DNA of 64,000 nt from Variovorax sp. N23 (lineage in GTDB: Bacteria > Pseudomonadota > Gammaproteobacteria > Burkholderiales > Burkholderiaceae_C). The first letter of the stretch is position 1. Every line of letters begins with the position of its first letter. The stretch is from positions 90,799 to 154,798 of the forward strand of contig NZ_JAOOPY010000015.1 of the NCBI RefSeq assembly GCF_025486315.1. The letters are read 5' to 3'. The notes under the pieces are model-generated. The model was not told the DNA's origin, did not search any database, and saw only the letters and a program-made list of their open reading frames with translations. This document shows, piece after piece, positions 40,760-48,495 of the stretch. The position numbers and the translations under genes were made by a program.

Positions 40760-41158
40760 TCAGGCGTGTTCGCGCTTGAAGATCGGGTCGGCCGTCACCG
40801 CATCGCCCTGGTAGAAGGCCGCGAATCGATCGAACTGGCGCTGGGCCGCCGAGGCGTCGACGCCTTCGCGCAGCACGGCGCTGGAAAAGCCCATGCGCTG
40901 CATCTGCACCAGCTGGTCGATCAGCACGTCGCCGGTGGCGCGGATCTCGCCCTGGAAGCCCAGGCGCCGGCGCAGCAGGAAGGCCTGGCTGTAGGCCCGG
41001 CCGTCGGTGAACTTCGGGAAGTGCAGGTCGATGCGCTCGATGTCCTGCAGACACACTTCGATGGCGAGCGGGTCGGCGTCGTTCGCGAGCTGCAGCACCT
41101 TCGGGCTGCCGTCGTCGACATGGTCTTCGGCGGCGATCAGTTGCAGGGTCTTGTTCAT
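40760..41158 (-). CDS. DUF934 protein, sulfite-reductase partner
   Basis: 132 residues. The core ERIDLHFPKFTDGRAYSQAFLLRRRLGFQGEIRATGDVLIDQ is the DUF934 signature, a family found almost only next to CysI/NirA genes in proteobacteria. It is thought to help the reductase, perhaps replacing the CysJ partner; the biochemical role is not settled. ATG 41158 overlaps the stop of a 20-residue micro-ORF, with GGAGG 7 bases upstream. The second gene of the cysI operon. Confidence 0.9.
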   Translation of the reverse strand: MNKTLQLIAAEDHVDDGSPKVLQLANDADPLAIEVCLQDIERIDLHFPKFTDGRAYSQAFLLRRRLGFQGEIRATGDVLIDQLVQMQRMGFSSAVLREGVDASAAQRQFDRFAAFYQGDAVTADPIFKREHA

Positions 41159-41217
41159 TCGGAAACCTCCGCGCTACGCGCTGCGGTATTCGCCTTGGGA
41201 GCGGCCCGGCGGCTCAT
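41155..41217 (-). CDS. 20-residue micro-ORF linking cysI and the DUF934 gene
   Basis: The start ATG 41217 overlaps the cysI stop by ATGA and its stop at 41155 overlaps the DUF934 start by ATGA. The product is MSRRAAPKANTAARSAEVSE. The GGAGG that serves the next gene lies inside its last codons. It may be a translated linker that keeps ribosomes moving from cysI to the DUF934 gene, rather than a functional peptide. Confidence 0.5.
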   Translation of the reverse strand: MSRRAAPKANTAARSAEVSE

Positions 41218-43007
41218 GCGGCCACCTCTTCGGCCTTGAAGCGCGCGCCGTTGGCGGCGGCCTTGAACGGGTCGGGGCCGACCCGGCGCAGCGTGTCGAT
41301 GAAGGTCTCGCGCTTGCCGTCGACGATTTGGCGGGTGTCGCGGTAGGTCGAGAGCACGGCCTCGATCACCTCCGGCACTTCGGCCGCGGTGAAGGACGGG
41401 CCGACCACCTTGCCGGCCTGCGGCGCGCCGCTCAGGTCGGAGCCGTCGGAGCCGGCCAGCGTGACCTGGTACCACTCCTTGCCGTCCTTGTCGACGCCCA
41501 GGATGCCGATGTGGCCGCTGTGGTGGTGGCCGCAGCTGTTGATGCAGCCGCTGATGTGCAGGTCGATCTCGCCCAGGTCGTCGAGTTCGTCCAGGTCCTG
41601 GTAGCGCTCGGTGATGGCTTCGGCGATCGGGATGGAGCGCGCGTTGGCCAGGTCGCAGAAGTCGCCGCCGGGGCAGGCGATCATGTCGGTCAAGAGGCGC
41701 ACGTTGGCGCTCGCGAAGCCGGCCTCGCGGGCCGCCAGCCACAGCGCGTGCAGGTCTTCGGCATGCACCCAGGGCAGCAGCAGGTTCTGGTCGTGCGTGA
41801 CGCGGGCTTCGCCGGCGCTGAAGCGGTCGGCCAGGCGCGCGGCCGTGTCGAGCTGGTCGGCCGACGCGTCGCCGGGCGCCTGCTTCAGGCGCTTGAATGA
41901 CAGCGTGACAGCGCGCAGCGCGGGGTTCTGGTGCGGCGCCACGTTGCGGGCCAGCCAGCGCGCGAACTGCACATCGTCGGCCGCGTGCTGGCGCAGCTCG
42001 GCCTCGGTCTTGTCGGCGCTCTGCAGCACGCGGGTGGCCAGCGTCGGCGGCACGAAGGACGCGGCCACGCGGTCGAACTCGGCCTGCGTGATGGTGTGCG
42101 GCGCGCCGTCGTGCTCGATGATCTGCTGGTACTCGGCCTCGACGTCGTCGATGTAGCGCTGGCCTTCGGCCTTCACCAGGATCTTGATGCGCGCCTTGTA
42201 GATGTTGTCACGGCGGCCGTAGCGGTTGTAGACCCGCACCACGGCTTCCAGGTAATTCATGATCTGGTTCCACGGCAGGAACTCGCGCAGCACGGTGCCG
42301 ATGATCGGCGTGCGGCCCATGCCGCCGCCCACCTGCACGCGGAAGCCCAGCTCGCCGGCCTCGTTCTTCACCAGGTGCAGCCCGACGTCGTGCCAGCCGG
42401 TGGCGGCGCGGTCTTCGGCGGCGCCGGTGATCGCGATCTTGAACTTGCGCGGCAGGAAGGCGAATTCGGGGTGCAGCGTGCTCCACTGCCGCATGATCTC
42501 GGCGAAGGGGCGCGGGTCGGCGATCTCGTCGTGCGCAACGCCGGCGCGCTCGTCGCTGGTGATGTTGCGGATGCAGTTGCCGCTGGTCTGGATGCCGTGC
42601 ATGTCGACCGTGGCCAGCAGGTCCATCACGTCGGCGCTCTTGGCCAGGGGAATCCAGTTGAACTGGACGTTCTGGCGCGTCGTGAAGTGGCCGTAATGGG
42701 TCGGCATGTGCTTCGTGCCCAGCAGGCCCTGCTTTTCGGTGGCGCGGCGGTAGACCTCGGCCTCGGGTTCGTCGTATTCGCGGGCGATGCGGGCGAGCAC
42801 GCGCAATTGCTTGCTCGACAGTTCGCCGTAGGGCACGGCCACGCGCAGCATCGGGGCGTAGCGCTGCACGTACCAGCCGTTCTGCAACCGCAGCGGCTTG
42901 AATTCGTCCTCGGCGAGCCTGCCGGCCTGCCAGCGCTCGAGTTGATCGCGGAACTGCGCCGCGCGCTGGCGCACGAACTGGCGATCGAAGTCTGTGTATT
43001 GGTACAT
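41214..43007 (-). CDS. cysI: Sulfite (or nitrite) reductase haemoprotein
   Basis: 597 residues. Siroheme/4Fe-4S reductase with the four cluster cysteines in ACPGGDFCDLA (near 445) and ISGCINSCGHHHSGH (near 488), RQNVQFNWI and VQVGGGMGRTPIIGTVLREFL. It reduces sulfite to sulfide. No CysJ flavoprotein is adjacent, so a ferredoxin or another donor is expected; fdxA and a ferredoxin reductase are 4-5 kb away on the same strand. The DUF934 gene follows. Assignment to sulfite rather than nitrite rests on the cys gene context. Confidence 0.93.
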   Translation of the reverse strand: MYQYTDFDRQFVRQRAAQFRDQLERWQAGRLAEDEFKPLRLQNGWYVQRYAPMLRVAVPYGELSSKQLRVLARIAREYDEPEAEVYRRATEKQGLLGTKHMPTHYGHFTTRQNVQFNWIPLAKSADVMDLLATVDMHGIQTSGNCIRNITSDERAGVAHDEIADPRPFAEIMRQWSTLHPEFAFLPRKFKIAITGAAEDRAATGWHDVGLHLVKNEAGELGFRVQVGGGMGRTPIIGTVLREFLPWNQIMNYLEAVVRVYNRYGRRDNIYKARIKILVKAEGQRYIDDVEAEYQQIIEHDGAPHTITQAEFDRVAASFVPPTLATRVLQSADKTEAELRQHAADDVQFARWLARNVAPHQNPALRAVTLSFKRLKQAPGDASADQLDTAARLADRFSAGEARVTHDQNLLLPWVHAEDLHALWLAAREAGFASANVRLLTDMIACPGGDFCDLANARSIPIAEAITERYQDLDELDDLGEIDLHISGCINSCGHHHSGHIGILGVDKDGKEWYQVTLAGSDGSDLSGAPQAGKVVGPSFTAAEVPEVIEAVLSTYRDTRQIVDGKRETFIDTLRRVGPDPFKAAANGARFKAEEVAA

Positions 43008-43078
43008 CGTGTGTGGGTCTTGACGCGCGGTGCATTCGGCACCGCCCGGAGGGCATCGACTTTAGAAGTCGCGCTCAG

Positions 43079-43158
43079 GGAAACCAACTACTTTTTGGTT
43101 CGCGCATTATGCGGATAAGCATATTCACCAGCAGCCATGCGGGTTGCCGGGCGATCGA
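43079..43158 (-). promoter_or_regulatory. Upstream region of cysI, copy 2 of the duplicated block
   Basis: It repeats the block found before cysH (40581-40660), including GTTCGCGCATTATGCGGATA and CATGCGGGTTGC. The position relative to the start codon is similar in both cases. The conserved dyad TTAT-N4-ATAA and an ACTTTAG-type -10 (near 43060) indicate common control of both sulfur operons, likely by CysB. Confidence 0.7.
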
Positions 43159-43221
43159 AGGCCTTGTGCGGATAAGGGCGCGCCACGCTGTCCGGGCCTG
43201 CGGCGCGAGGCCGCAGCGCCG

Positions 43222-44118
43222 TCAGCCGGGGCGGCGCTTCACCTGGACGGTGGCTTCCAGGCCTTCGTAGGCATCGCGCTCCCCATACCAGCTTCCGGAC
43301 ACCGGCGCCGCGAAGGCCGGGTCGCGCGCCACCGCCACGCGAATCAGCTGGCCGCTGCCGAGCAGGTTGTTGGTCGGGTCGTAGGCCACCCAGCCGGCGC
43401 CCGGCAGGTAGGCCTGCAGCCAGGCGTGCGTCGCACCCGCGCCGGTGATCGCTTCGCCCGGGCCGACCGTGGTGTCGTCGAGCGCCGCGTCGTACAGGTA
43501 GCCCGAAACGAAGCGCGTGGCCACGCCCAGCCGCCGCGCCGCTTCCATCATCAGCAGCGCGTAGTCGCGGCAACTGCCGCTGGCCAGGGCCAGCGTCTGC
43601 AGCGGCGTCTGCGTGCCTTCCTCGTCCCGCGTTTCGTAGCGGAAGTTCTGGTTGATGTGCTGGTTCATGCGCTCGAGCAGGTCGCGCGTGCCGGTGGGCC
43701 CGTCGTGCCGGAAGAACTGGTGGGCCCAGGCGATGAGCTTGCCGTCCGGGTCGTCGTGGTGGGGGCGCAGGTAATGCTCCAGGTCGAACCGGTCCTGCAC
43801 CGAATAGGCGAAGGGCAGGTGTTCGGCCGAAGGCGACAGCAGCGACAGGTCCTGCGTCAGGTCGGCCCGCTCGATGGTGAACGAGCACACCAGCCGCAGC
43901 TCGGTGGCCGGCCGGATGGGCTGCACCAGCGCCACGGAGTTGGAGTGCGGGTCCTGGATCATCCGGACGATCGCTTCGGGGCTGACCTGCAGGTCGGTGG
44001 CCAGCACCCGCAGGTCATGGCTGTCGCGCGGGCGGAACATCACGCGGTGCTCGCCGAAGGTCACGGGCGTGCGGTAGCGGTAGACCGTGGTGTGGACGAT
44101 GTCGTAGCGGATGGGCAT
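43222..44118 (-). CDS. Transglutaminase-like protease-fold protein
   Basis: 298 residues. An N-terminal beta domain (IRYDIVHTTVYRYRTPVTFGEHRVMFRPR) precedes a papain-like fold with the triad C in ASGSCRDYALLM, H in THAWLQAYLPGAGW and D in VAYDPTN. This is the COG1305 family of bacterial transglutaminase-like enzymes, often near alpha-E proteins; none is seen here. No signal peptide. Its substrate is unknown. Confidence 0.88.
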   Translation of the reverse strand: MPIRYDIVHTTVYRYRTPVTFGEHRVMFRPRDSHDLRVLATDLQVSPEAIVRMIQDPHSNSVALVQPIRPATELRLVCSFTIERADLTQDLSLLSPSAEHLPFAYSVQDRFDLEHYLRPHHDDPDGKLIAWAHQFFRHDGPTGTRDLLERMNQHINQNFRYETRDEEGTQTPLQTLALASGSCRDYALLMMEAARRLGVATRFVSGYLYDAALDDTTVGPGEAITGAGATHAWLQAYLPGAGWVAYDPTNNLLGSGQLIRVAVARDPAFAAPVSGSWYGERDAYEGLEATVQVKRRPG

Positions 44119-44187
44119 GCGGGCATTCTGCGCGAGCAGCGTGCCCGATGACCAGCGAATGCGGATGTCGACGGCCCGTGGCGTGCG

Positions 44188-44271
44188 TCAGAAGATCAAC
44201 TTGCCCAGGCCGAGCACGACGGCCAGGCCGATCAGAAAGATGATGAAGATGATCCACAAGATGATTTTCAT
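44188..44271 (-). CDS. Tiny hydrophobic membrane peptide
   Basis: 27 residues, MKIILWIIFIIFLIGLAVVL plus GLGKLIF, one transmembrane helix. It resembles small DUF3309-like membrane peptides of proteobacteria but is too short for a firm call. The Shine-Dalgarno sequence is weak. It precedes the transglutaminase-like gene in the same direction. Confidence 0.4.
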   Translation of the reverse strand: MKIILWIIFIIFLIGLAVVLGLGKLIF

Positions 44272-44425
44272 GGGCGGGGTTCCAGTTGGGGCGTGTGAGG
44301 GGGCGTGTGATTTCGGACAGCGCACAGCGTGCCGCGAACGAGGGCCGAAGGTGCTCGGCTGGCGCGCAGTCGTCGTGTAGGAGCGGACCACGGGCCGCGG
44401 CAAGGCGACGAGGGACGCCACCGAC

Positions 44426-44451
44426 TGATCCAGGGCGGCGCTCGCTGCGTA
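44426..44451 (+). promoter_or_regulatory. ECF-type promoter upstream of the methyltransferase gene
   Basis: TGATC (44426-44430), exactly 17 bases, then CGTA (44448-44451). The same bipartite element precedes the DUF2177 gene and the rpoE gene on the other strand. It gives a start about 40 bases before ATG 44501. Confidence 0.7.
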
Positions 44452-44500
44452 TGCCTGGCAGGCCATCCGCCTCCGGGGGGCCTTGCACCAGGACACGCCC

Positions 44501-45604
44501 ATGCCGTACGCCACCGAACTCGCCCTCCGATCCGTCGAGCGGGGGCTGGTGCCCGACCCGCTCGTGCGCATCGGCATCCGCCGCCTGCTGAAGGCCCGCC
44601 TCGCCCAGATGCGCGCCGGGTCGACGGACGAGGCTGCCGACCTGGCCTTCGCTTTTCTCCATGAGATGCGCGAGGCCGCGCTGGCGCCGCTGCCCGAGAA
44701 GGCCAACGAGCAGCACTACGAAGTGCCCGCGGCCTTCTTCGGCGAGGTGCTGGGCGCGCACCGCAAGTACAGCTGCGGCTACTGGCCCGAAGGCGTGAAG
44801 ACGCTCGCGGCCGCCGAAGCCGCCGCGCTCGACCTCACCTGCGCGCGCGCCGGGTTGGCCGACGGGCAGGACGTGCTCGAACTCGGCTGCGGCTGGGGTT
44901 CGCTCACGCTGTGGATGGCGGCGCAGTACCCGGGCAGCCGCATCACCGCGCTGTCGAACTCGCATTCGCAGCGCGCCCACATCGAGGCCGAGGCCGAGCG
45001 CCGCGGGCTGACCAACGTGCGTGTCGTTACCTGCGACATCAACGTGTTCGACACGGCCGCGCGCTTCGACCGCGTGGTGTCCGTCGAGATGTTCGAGCAC
45101 CTGCGCAACTGGCCGCGGGCCTTCGCCAGCGTGGCCCGCTGGCTGCGCGACGAGGGGCGCTTCTTCATGCACGTCTTCGCCTACCGCGGGGCGCCGTACC
45201 CCTTCGTCGAGCGCGATGCGAGCGACTGGATGAGCCGCCATTTCTTCTCCGGCGGCATGATGCCCAGCGACGACCTTGCGCTGCACTGCCAGGACGACCT
45301 GCGCGTGCTGCAGCAGTGGCGCTGGAACGGCACCCACTACCAGCGCACCGCCGAGGCCTGGCTGCGCAACATGGACGATCGGGCGGCGACGCTGATGCCG
45401 CTGTTTCGACAGACCTACGGCGCCGATGCCTCGGTGTGGTGGGTGCGGTGGCGGCTGTTCTTCCTGTCGGTGGCGGAGCTCTTCGGCTACGACGGCGGGC
45501 AGCGCTGGTGGGTCAGCCACTACCTGTTCGAGAAGCGGGTGCGTGTCGAGACGATGCGGCCGGCACCGCAGTCGGCACCGAGCGTCGCCTCGCTGGCCGC
45601 GTGA
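44501..45604 (+). CDS. CFA-synthase-like SAM methyltransferase (COG2230)
   Basis: 367 residues from ATG 44501, with AGGA 7 bases upstream. The SAM-binding motif VLELGCGWGSLTLWMA is followed by SNSHSQRAHIEAEAE and VSVEMFEHLRNW, as in cyclopropane-fatty-acyl-phospholipid synthases, and a helical N-terminus with EQHYEVPAAFFGEVLG. It is a shorter, divergent relative of the CFA protein at 50663. It likely methylates membrane lipid. It overlaps the DUF1295 gene by TGATG and follows an ECF-type promoter, so it is probably part of the RpoE/ChrR stress response. Confidence 0.85.
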   Translation: MPYATELALRSVERGLVPDPLVRIGIRRLLKARLAQMRAGSTDEAADLAFAFLHEMREAALAPLPEKANEQHYEVPAAFFGEVLGAHRKYSCGYWPEGVKTLAAAEAAALDLTCARAGLADGQDVLELGCGWGSLTLWMAAQYPGSRITALSNSHSQRAHIEAEAERRGLTNVRVVTCDINVFDTAARFDRVVSVEMFEHLRNWPRAFASVARWLRDEGRFFMHVFAYRGAPYPFVERDASDWMSRHFFSGGMMPSDDLALHCQDDLRVLQQWRWNGTHYQRTAEAWLRNMDDRAATLMPLFRQTYGADASVWWVRWRLFFLSVAELFGYDGGQRWWVSHYLFEKRVRVETMRPAPQSAPSVASLAA

Positions 45605-46464
45605 TGCCGGTGGCGTCGGGGTACTTCGGGGATGCGGCATCGACGGGTGGCGTGGCCTTCGCCGGCCTGGCCTTCACGGTGGGCCTGCTGCTGCTCACCT
45701 GGGTGGCCAGCCTGGTGCGGCGCGATGCGAGCCTGGTCGACCGGGTGTGGTCGATCGCCATCGTCGGCGCGGGTTGGGTGTTCTTCCTGCAGGCGCCCGA
45801 AGCCGGCCAGCCCGGCGGCCGTCCGCTGTGGATGCTGGTGCTGGGCAGCGTCTGGGCGCTGCGCCTGAGCCTGTTCATCACCTGGCGCAACTGGGGCCAT
45901 GGCGAAGACCGGCGCTACCGGCAGATCCGCGCGCGCAACCAGCCGAACTTCGGGGGGAAGAGCCTGTACCTGGTGTTCCTGCTGCAGGCGGTGCTGGCCT
46001 GGGTGGTGGCGGCGCCCTTCCTGGCCGGCCTCGGCGACATCGGCGACATCGGCGGCATGCGGCCGTGGGGCGTGCTCGACGTCGCCGGGCTGGCGCTCGC
46101 GGCCTTCGGCCTCGTCTTCGAGGCGGTGGGCGACGCGCAGATGGCGCGCTTCAAGGCCGATCCCCGTCATCAGGGCCAGGTGATGGACCGCGGCCTCTGG
46201 CGTTACACCCGCCATCCCAACTACTTCGGCGAGGCCTGCGTGTGGTGGGGCCTGTGGCTGGTCGCGCTGGGTGGCGCGGGCTGGGGCGCGGCGTGGAGCG
46301 TGGTGTCGCCGCTGCTGATGACCGTGCTGCTGCTCAAGGTGTCGGGCGTGCGCCTGCTGGAAAAGGACATCACCGAGCGTCGCCCGGCCTACCGCGATTA
46401 CATCGCGCGCACCAACGCCTTCGTGCCGGGGCCGCCGAAGGGCCCGACGCGCGCACGGTGGTGA
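45604..46464 (+). CDS. DUF1295 integral membrane protein (steroid reductase fold)
   Basis: 286 residues. Several transmembrane helices and the C-terminal signature LWRYTRHPNYFGEACVWWGLW, the NADPH-binding region of the steroid 5-alpha-reductase/isoprenylcysteine methyltransferase-like superfamily. RVWSIAIVGAGWVFF and RLSLFITWRNWGHGEDRRYR are typical of DUF1295. It probably reduces a lipid in the inner membrane. Start is coupled (TGATG) to the methyltransferase, a pairing common in RpoE/ChrR regulons. Confidence 0.9.
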   Translation: MPVASGYFGDAASTGGVAFAGLAFTVGLLLLTWVASLVRRDASLVDRVWSIAIVGAGWVFFLQAPEAGQPGGRPLWMLVLGSVWALRLSLFITWRNWGHGEDRRYRQIRARNQPNFGGKSLYLVFLLQAVLAWVVAAPFLAGLGDIGDIGGMRPWGVLDVAGLALAAFGLVFEAVGDAQMARFKADPRHQGQVMDRGLWRYTRHPNYFGEACVWWGLWLVALGGAGWGAAWSVVSPLLMTVLLLKVSGVRLLEKDITERRPAYRDYIARTNAFVPGPPKGPTRARW

Positions 46465-46556
46465 GCGATGCGCGTTTCACTGTCAAGTTGCTGGGCCTCA
46501 CGGTCTGTCGCTACACGCATCGGGCGGTTGAGCAGTGGCGCGGCAACTGCCTGCGG

Positions 46557-46582
46557 TGATCCGGGCGCGCGCCCGATGCGTA
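46557..46582 (+). promoter_or_regulatory. ECF-type promoter upstream of the DUF2177 gene
   Basis: TGATC (46557-46561), 17 bases, CGTA (46579-46582). Second instance of the element. It starts 51 bases before ATG 46633. Confidence 0.7.
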
Positions 46583-46632
46583 GGGAAACCAGGCACGACC
46601 CGTGCCGCACCATCGATTCCAGGAGCAGCCCC

Positions 46633-47046
46633 ATGTCCATCCGGCAGTACGCCATCGCCTACGTGGCCACGGCCGTCGTCTTTCTGGCGCTCGATGCCGT
46701 CTGGCTCGGCACGATGGCCGACCGGCTCTATCGGCCCGCGATGGGCTCGATCATGCTGGAGCGTTTCGCGCTGGCACCCGCCGCGGCGTTCTATCTGATC
46801 TATATCGTGGGTGTCGTGGTCTTCGCGGTGGCGCCGGCCCTGCAAAGCGGCCGTTGGACGACCGCGCTGGGCTACGGCGCGATGCTCGGGCTCATGGCTT
46901 ACGCGACCTACGACCTCACGAACCAGGCGACGCTCAAGGACTGGTCGTGGACCGTGACCATCGCCGACCTCTGCTGGGGCACCTTCGTCACGGCCGTGTC
47001 GGCTGCGGCGGCGGCGCGAATCACTATGGCGATCACGGCCCGCTGA
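46633..47046 (+). CDS. DUF2177 membrane protein
   Basis: 137 residues with four predicted transmembrane helices. LALDAVWLGTMADRLYRPAMG at the N-terminus and MAYATYDLTNQATLKDW...ADLCWGTFVTA are the DUF2177 signatures. GGAG stands 7-8 bases before ATG 46633. Members of this family often occur in RpoE/ChrR regulons; the role is unknown. It has its own ECF-type promoter. Confidence 0.9.
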   Translation: MSIRQYAIAYVATAVVFLALDAVWLGTMADRLYRPAMGSIMLERFALAPAAAFYLIYIVGVVVFAVAPALQSGRWTTALGYGAMLGLMAYATYDLTNQATLKDWSWTVTIADLCWGTFVTAVSAAAAARITMAITAR

Positions 47047-47052
47047 TCGGTC

Positions 47053-47069
47053 GGCCCGCCGCGCGGGCC
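47053..47069. terminator. GC hairpin between convergent genes
   Basis: GGCCCG-CCGCG-CGGGCC between the DUF2177 and chrR stops. There is no T run, so intrinsic termination is uncertain. Confidence 0.35.
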
Positions 47070-47076
47070 GCCGAAC

Positions 47077-47733
47077 TCACATGCCCACCAGCGCGCCCAG
47101 CGTGCGCGCGATCGCGCCCTTGAACAGCACGCGCCCGTCGACCGAGGCCAGGCAGATGCATTCGCCGCCGGCCTCGACCACCGGCTGGTGCTCGAAGCTG
47201 CCGTCCGCTTCGTCGAAGTCGCCGGGGCCGAAGCGGGCGCGTCCGTCGTGGAAGGCGCCATACAGCACCTGGGTCAGCTCGCAGTCGCTGTGGGTGTGCG
47301 CCGGCAGGTTCTTGCCGGCGCCGATGCGCAGCAGGAAGACGTTGGCCGCGGCGGCGTCGGGCAGCGTCACGCGGCTCCACCGCATGCCGGGGCCGAGCCA
47401 GCGCCAGCGGGTGGCTCGGCACCCGGCCAGCGATTGCGGCCAGCGCATGCCGGGCGGCAACTCGGGGTGCGGTGCCGGCTTGCGCGCGTCGACGCGTTCC
47501 ACCGGCGCGTCGATGGCGGCCATCGTGCGGGCCAGCGCTTCCGGCGCCAGCAGGGCAGGCGGGAGCGCCTCCAGCATCGCGCCGCCCACGGCTTCGAGCG
47601 TCTCGACCCGCTGCCGGCAATGCGCGCACTGTTCCAGGTGGCTGGCCACGACCACCGAGGGGCCGCGCGCCAGGCTACCGGCCGCCAGGGCAAGGAGCAG
47701 GTCGTCGTCGGGATGGTGTTGGATCGTCATCAT
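47077..47733 (-). CDS. chrR: ChrR-type zinc anti-sigma factor
   Basis: 218 residues. The N-terminal zinc-binding anti-sigma domain has H6/H7 and H32-x3-C36-x2-C39 (HLEQCAHC), the pattern of ChrR in Rhodobacter. The C-terminal cupin has PAHTHSDCELTQVLYG as its metal site. It holds the ECF sigma factor until photo-oxidative stress such as singlet oxygen. Start ATG 47733 overlaps the sigma factor stop by ATGA, so the two are made together. Confidence 0.92.
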   Translation of the reverse strand: MMTIQHHPDDDLLLALAAGSLARGPSVVVASHLEQCAHCRQRVETLEAVGGAMLEALPPALLAPEALARTMAAIDAPVERVDARKPAPHPELPPGMRWPQSLAGCRATRWRWLGPGMRWSRVTLPDAAAANVFLLRIGAGKNLPAHTHSDCELTQVLYGAFHDGRARFGPGDFDEADGSFEHQPVVEAGGECICLASVDGRVLFKGAIARTLGALVGM

Positions 47734-48287
47734 TCGAGTCCGTCGAGAAGTCGGCGCAGGTGCATCACCGCCAGGCGCACGCGCGATTTGACCGTGCCGA
47801 GCGGGATGCCGAGTTCGCGCGCGATCTGCGCATGGGGCTGCTCCTCGTAGAAAGAAAGGCGCAGCACCCGCGCCTGCTCTGCGGGCAGCTTGTCGAGCGC
47901 CTGACGCAAGCCGGCTTCCCGCTGATGGATCAGCAGCAGCTCGTCGGGCTGGGGCAGGCTGTCGGGCGCCTCCTCGGCGTCCGGCTCCTGCGCATCGACG
48001 ATGCGGTTGCCCAGGCGGCGGAAGTGGTCCACGCGCAGATTTCGTGCGATGGTGAAGATCCATGTGGAGACGCTGGCGCGCGCCGCATCGAAGCTCGCCG
48101 CCTTGCGCCAGACCAGCACCATCGCTTCCTGCGTGAGTTCCTCGGCCAGGCCGTCGGACGTGCCCAGCCGCACGAGGTAGGTCTTCACGCGGGGCGCGAA
48201 GTGCTTGAACAGCGCCGCGAAAGCCTGTCGATCGGCCGAGCGTGCCACGGCCTCGGCCAACCGGTTGAGTTCTTCGCTTGTGGGCAT
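47730..48287 (-). CDS. rpoE: RpoE-type ECF sigma factor (ChrR partner)
   Basis: 185 residues from ATG 48287 (48386 is an alternative, only about 2 bases from the predicted transcript start). Region 2 shows AEELTQEAMVLVWRKAASFD and STWIFTIARNLRVDHFRR; region 4 shows EQARVLRLSFYEEQPHAQIARELGIPLGTVKSRVRLA. The partner ChrR gene overlaps its stop. A TGATC-N17-CGTA promoter upstream implies autoregulation. Together with FAD, DUF1365 and CFA genes on the other strand it is the classical ECF11-type arrangement. Confidence 0.93.
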   Translation of the reverse strand: MPTSEELNRLAEAVARSADRQAFAALFKHFAPRVKTYLVRLGTSDGLAEELTQEAMVLVWRKAASFDAARASVSTWIFTIARNLRVDHFRRLGNRIVDAQEPDAEEAPDSLPQPDELLLIHQREAGLRQALDKLPAEQARVLRLSFYEEQPHAQIARELGIPLGTVKSRVRLAVMHLRRLLDGLE

Positions 48288-48395
48288 CGTGTCGCGGCTC
48301 GGGTGCAGTGTCACGATCGACAGCCAGGGCGACCGGGGTGGAATCCGCGAGGCGGCTGGCGCCGTGGTGTGTCGGGCGGTGTGCATGCCCTGGCG

Positions 48396-48421
48396 TACGC
48401 ACCCCCGCAGGAATTAGATCA
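48396..48421 (-). promoter_or_regulatory. ECF-type promoter of rpoE-chrR
   Basis: On the minus strand TGATC (48421-48417), 17 bases, CGTA (48399-48396). Third instance in the window. On the plus strand CAATC-N17-CGTA (48437-48462) is a weaker candidate for the FAD gene operon. Confidence 0.7.
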
Positions 48422-48495
48422 CAGCGATGCCGAAACCAATCCAAATGCGCCGTGGCTGCGTAGAAGGGCCGACACATGATCTTCCGGAGTTGCCC

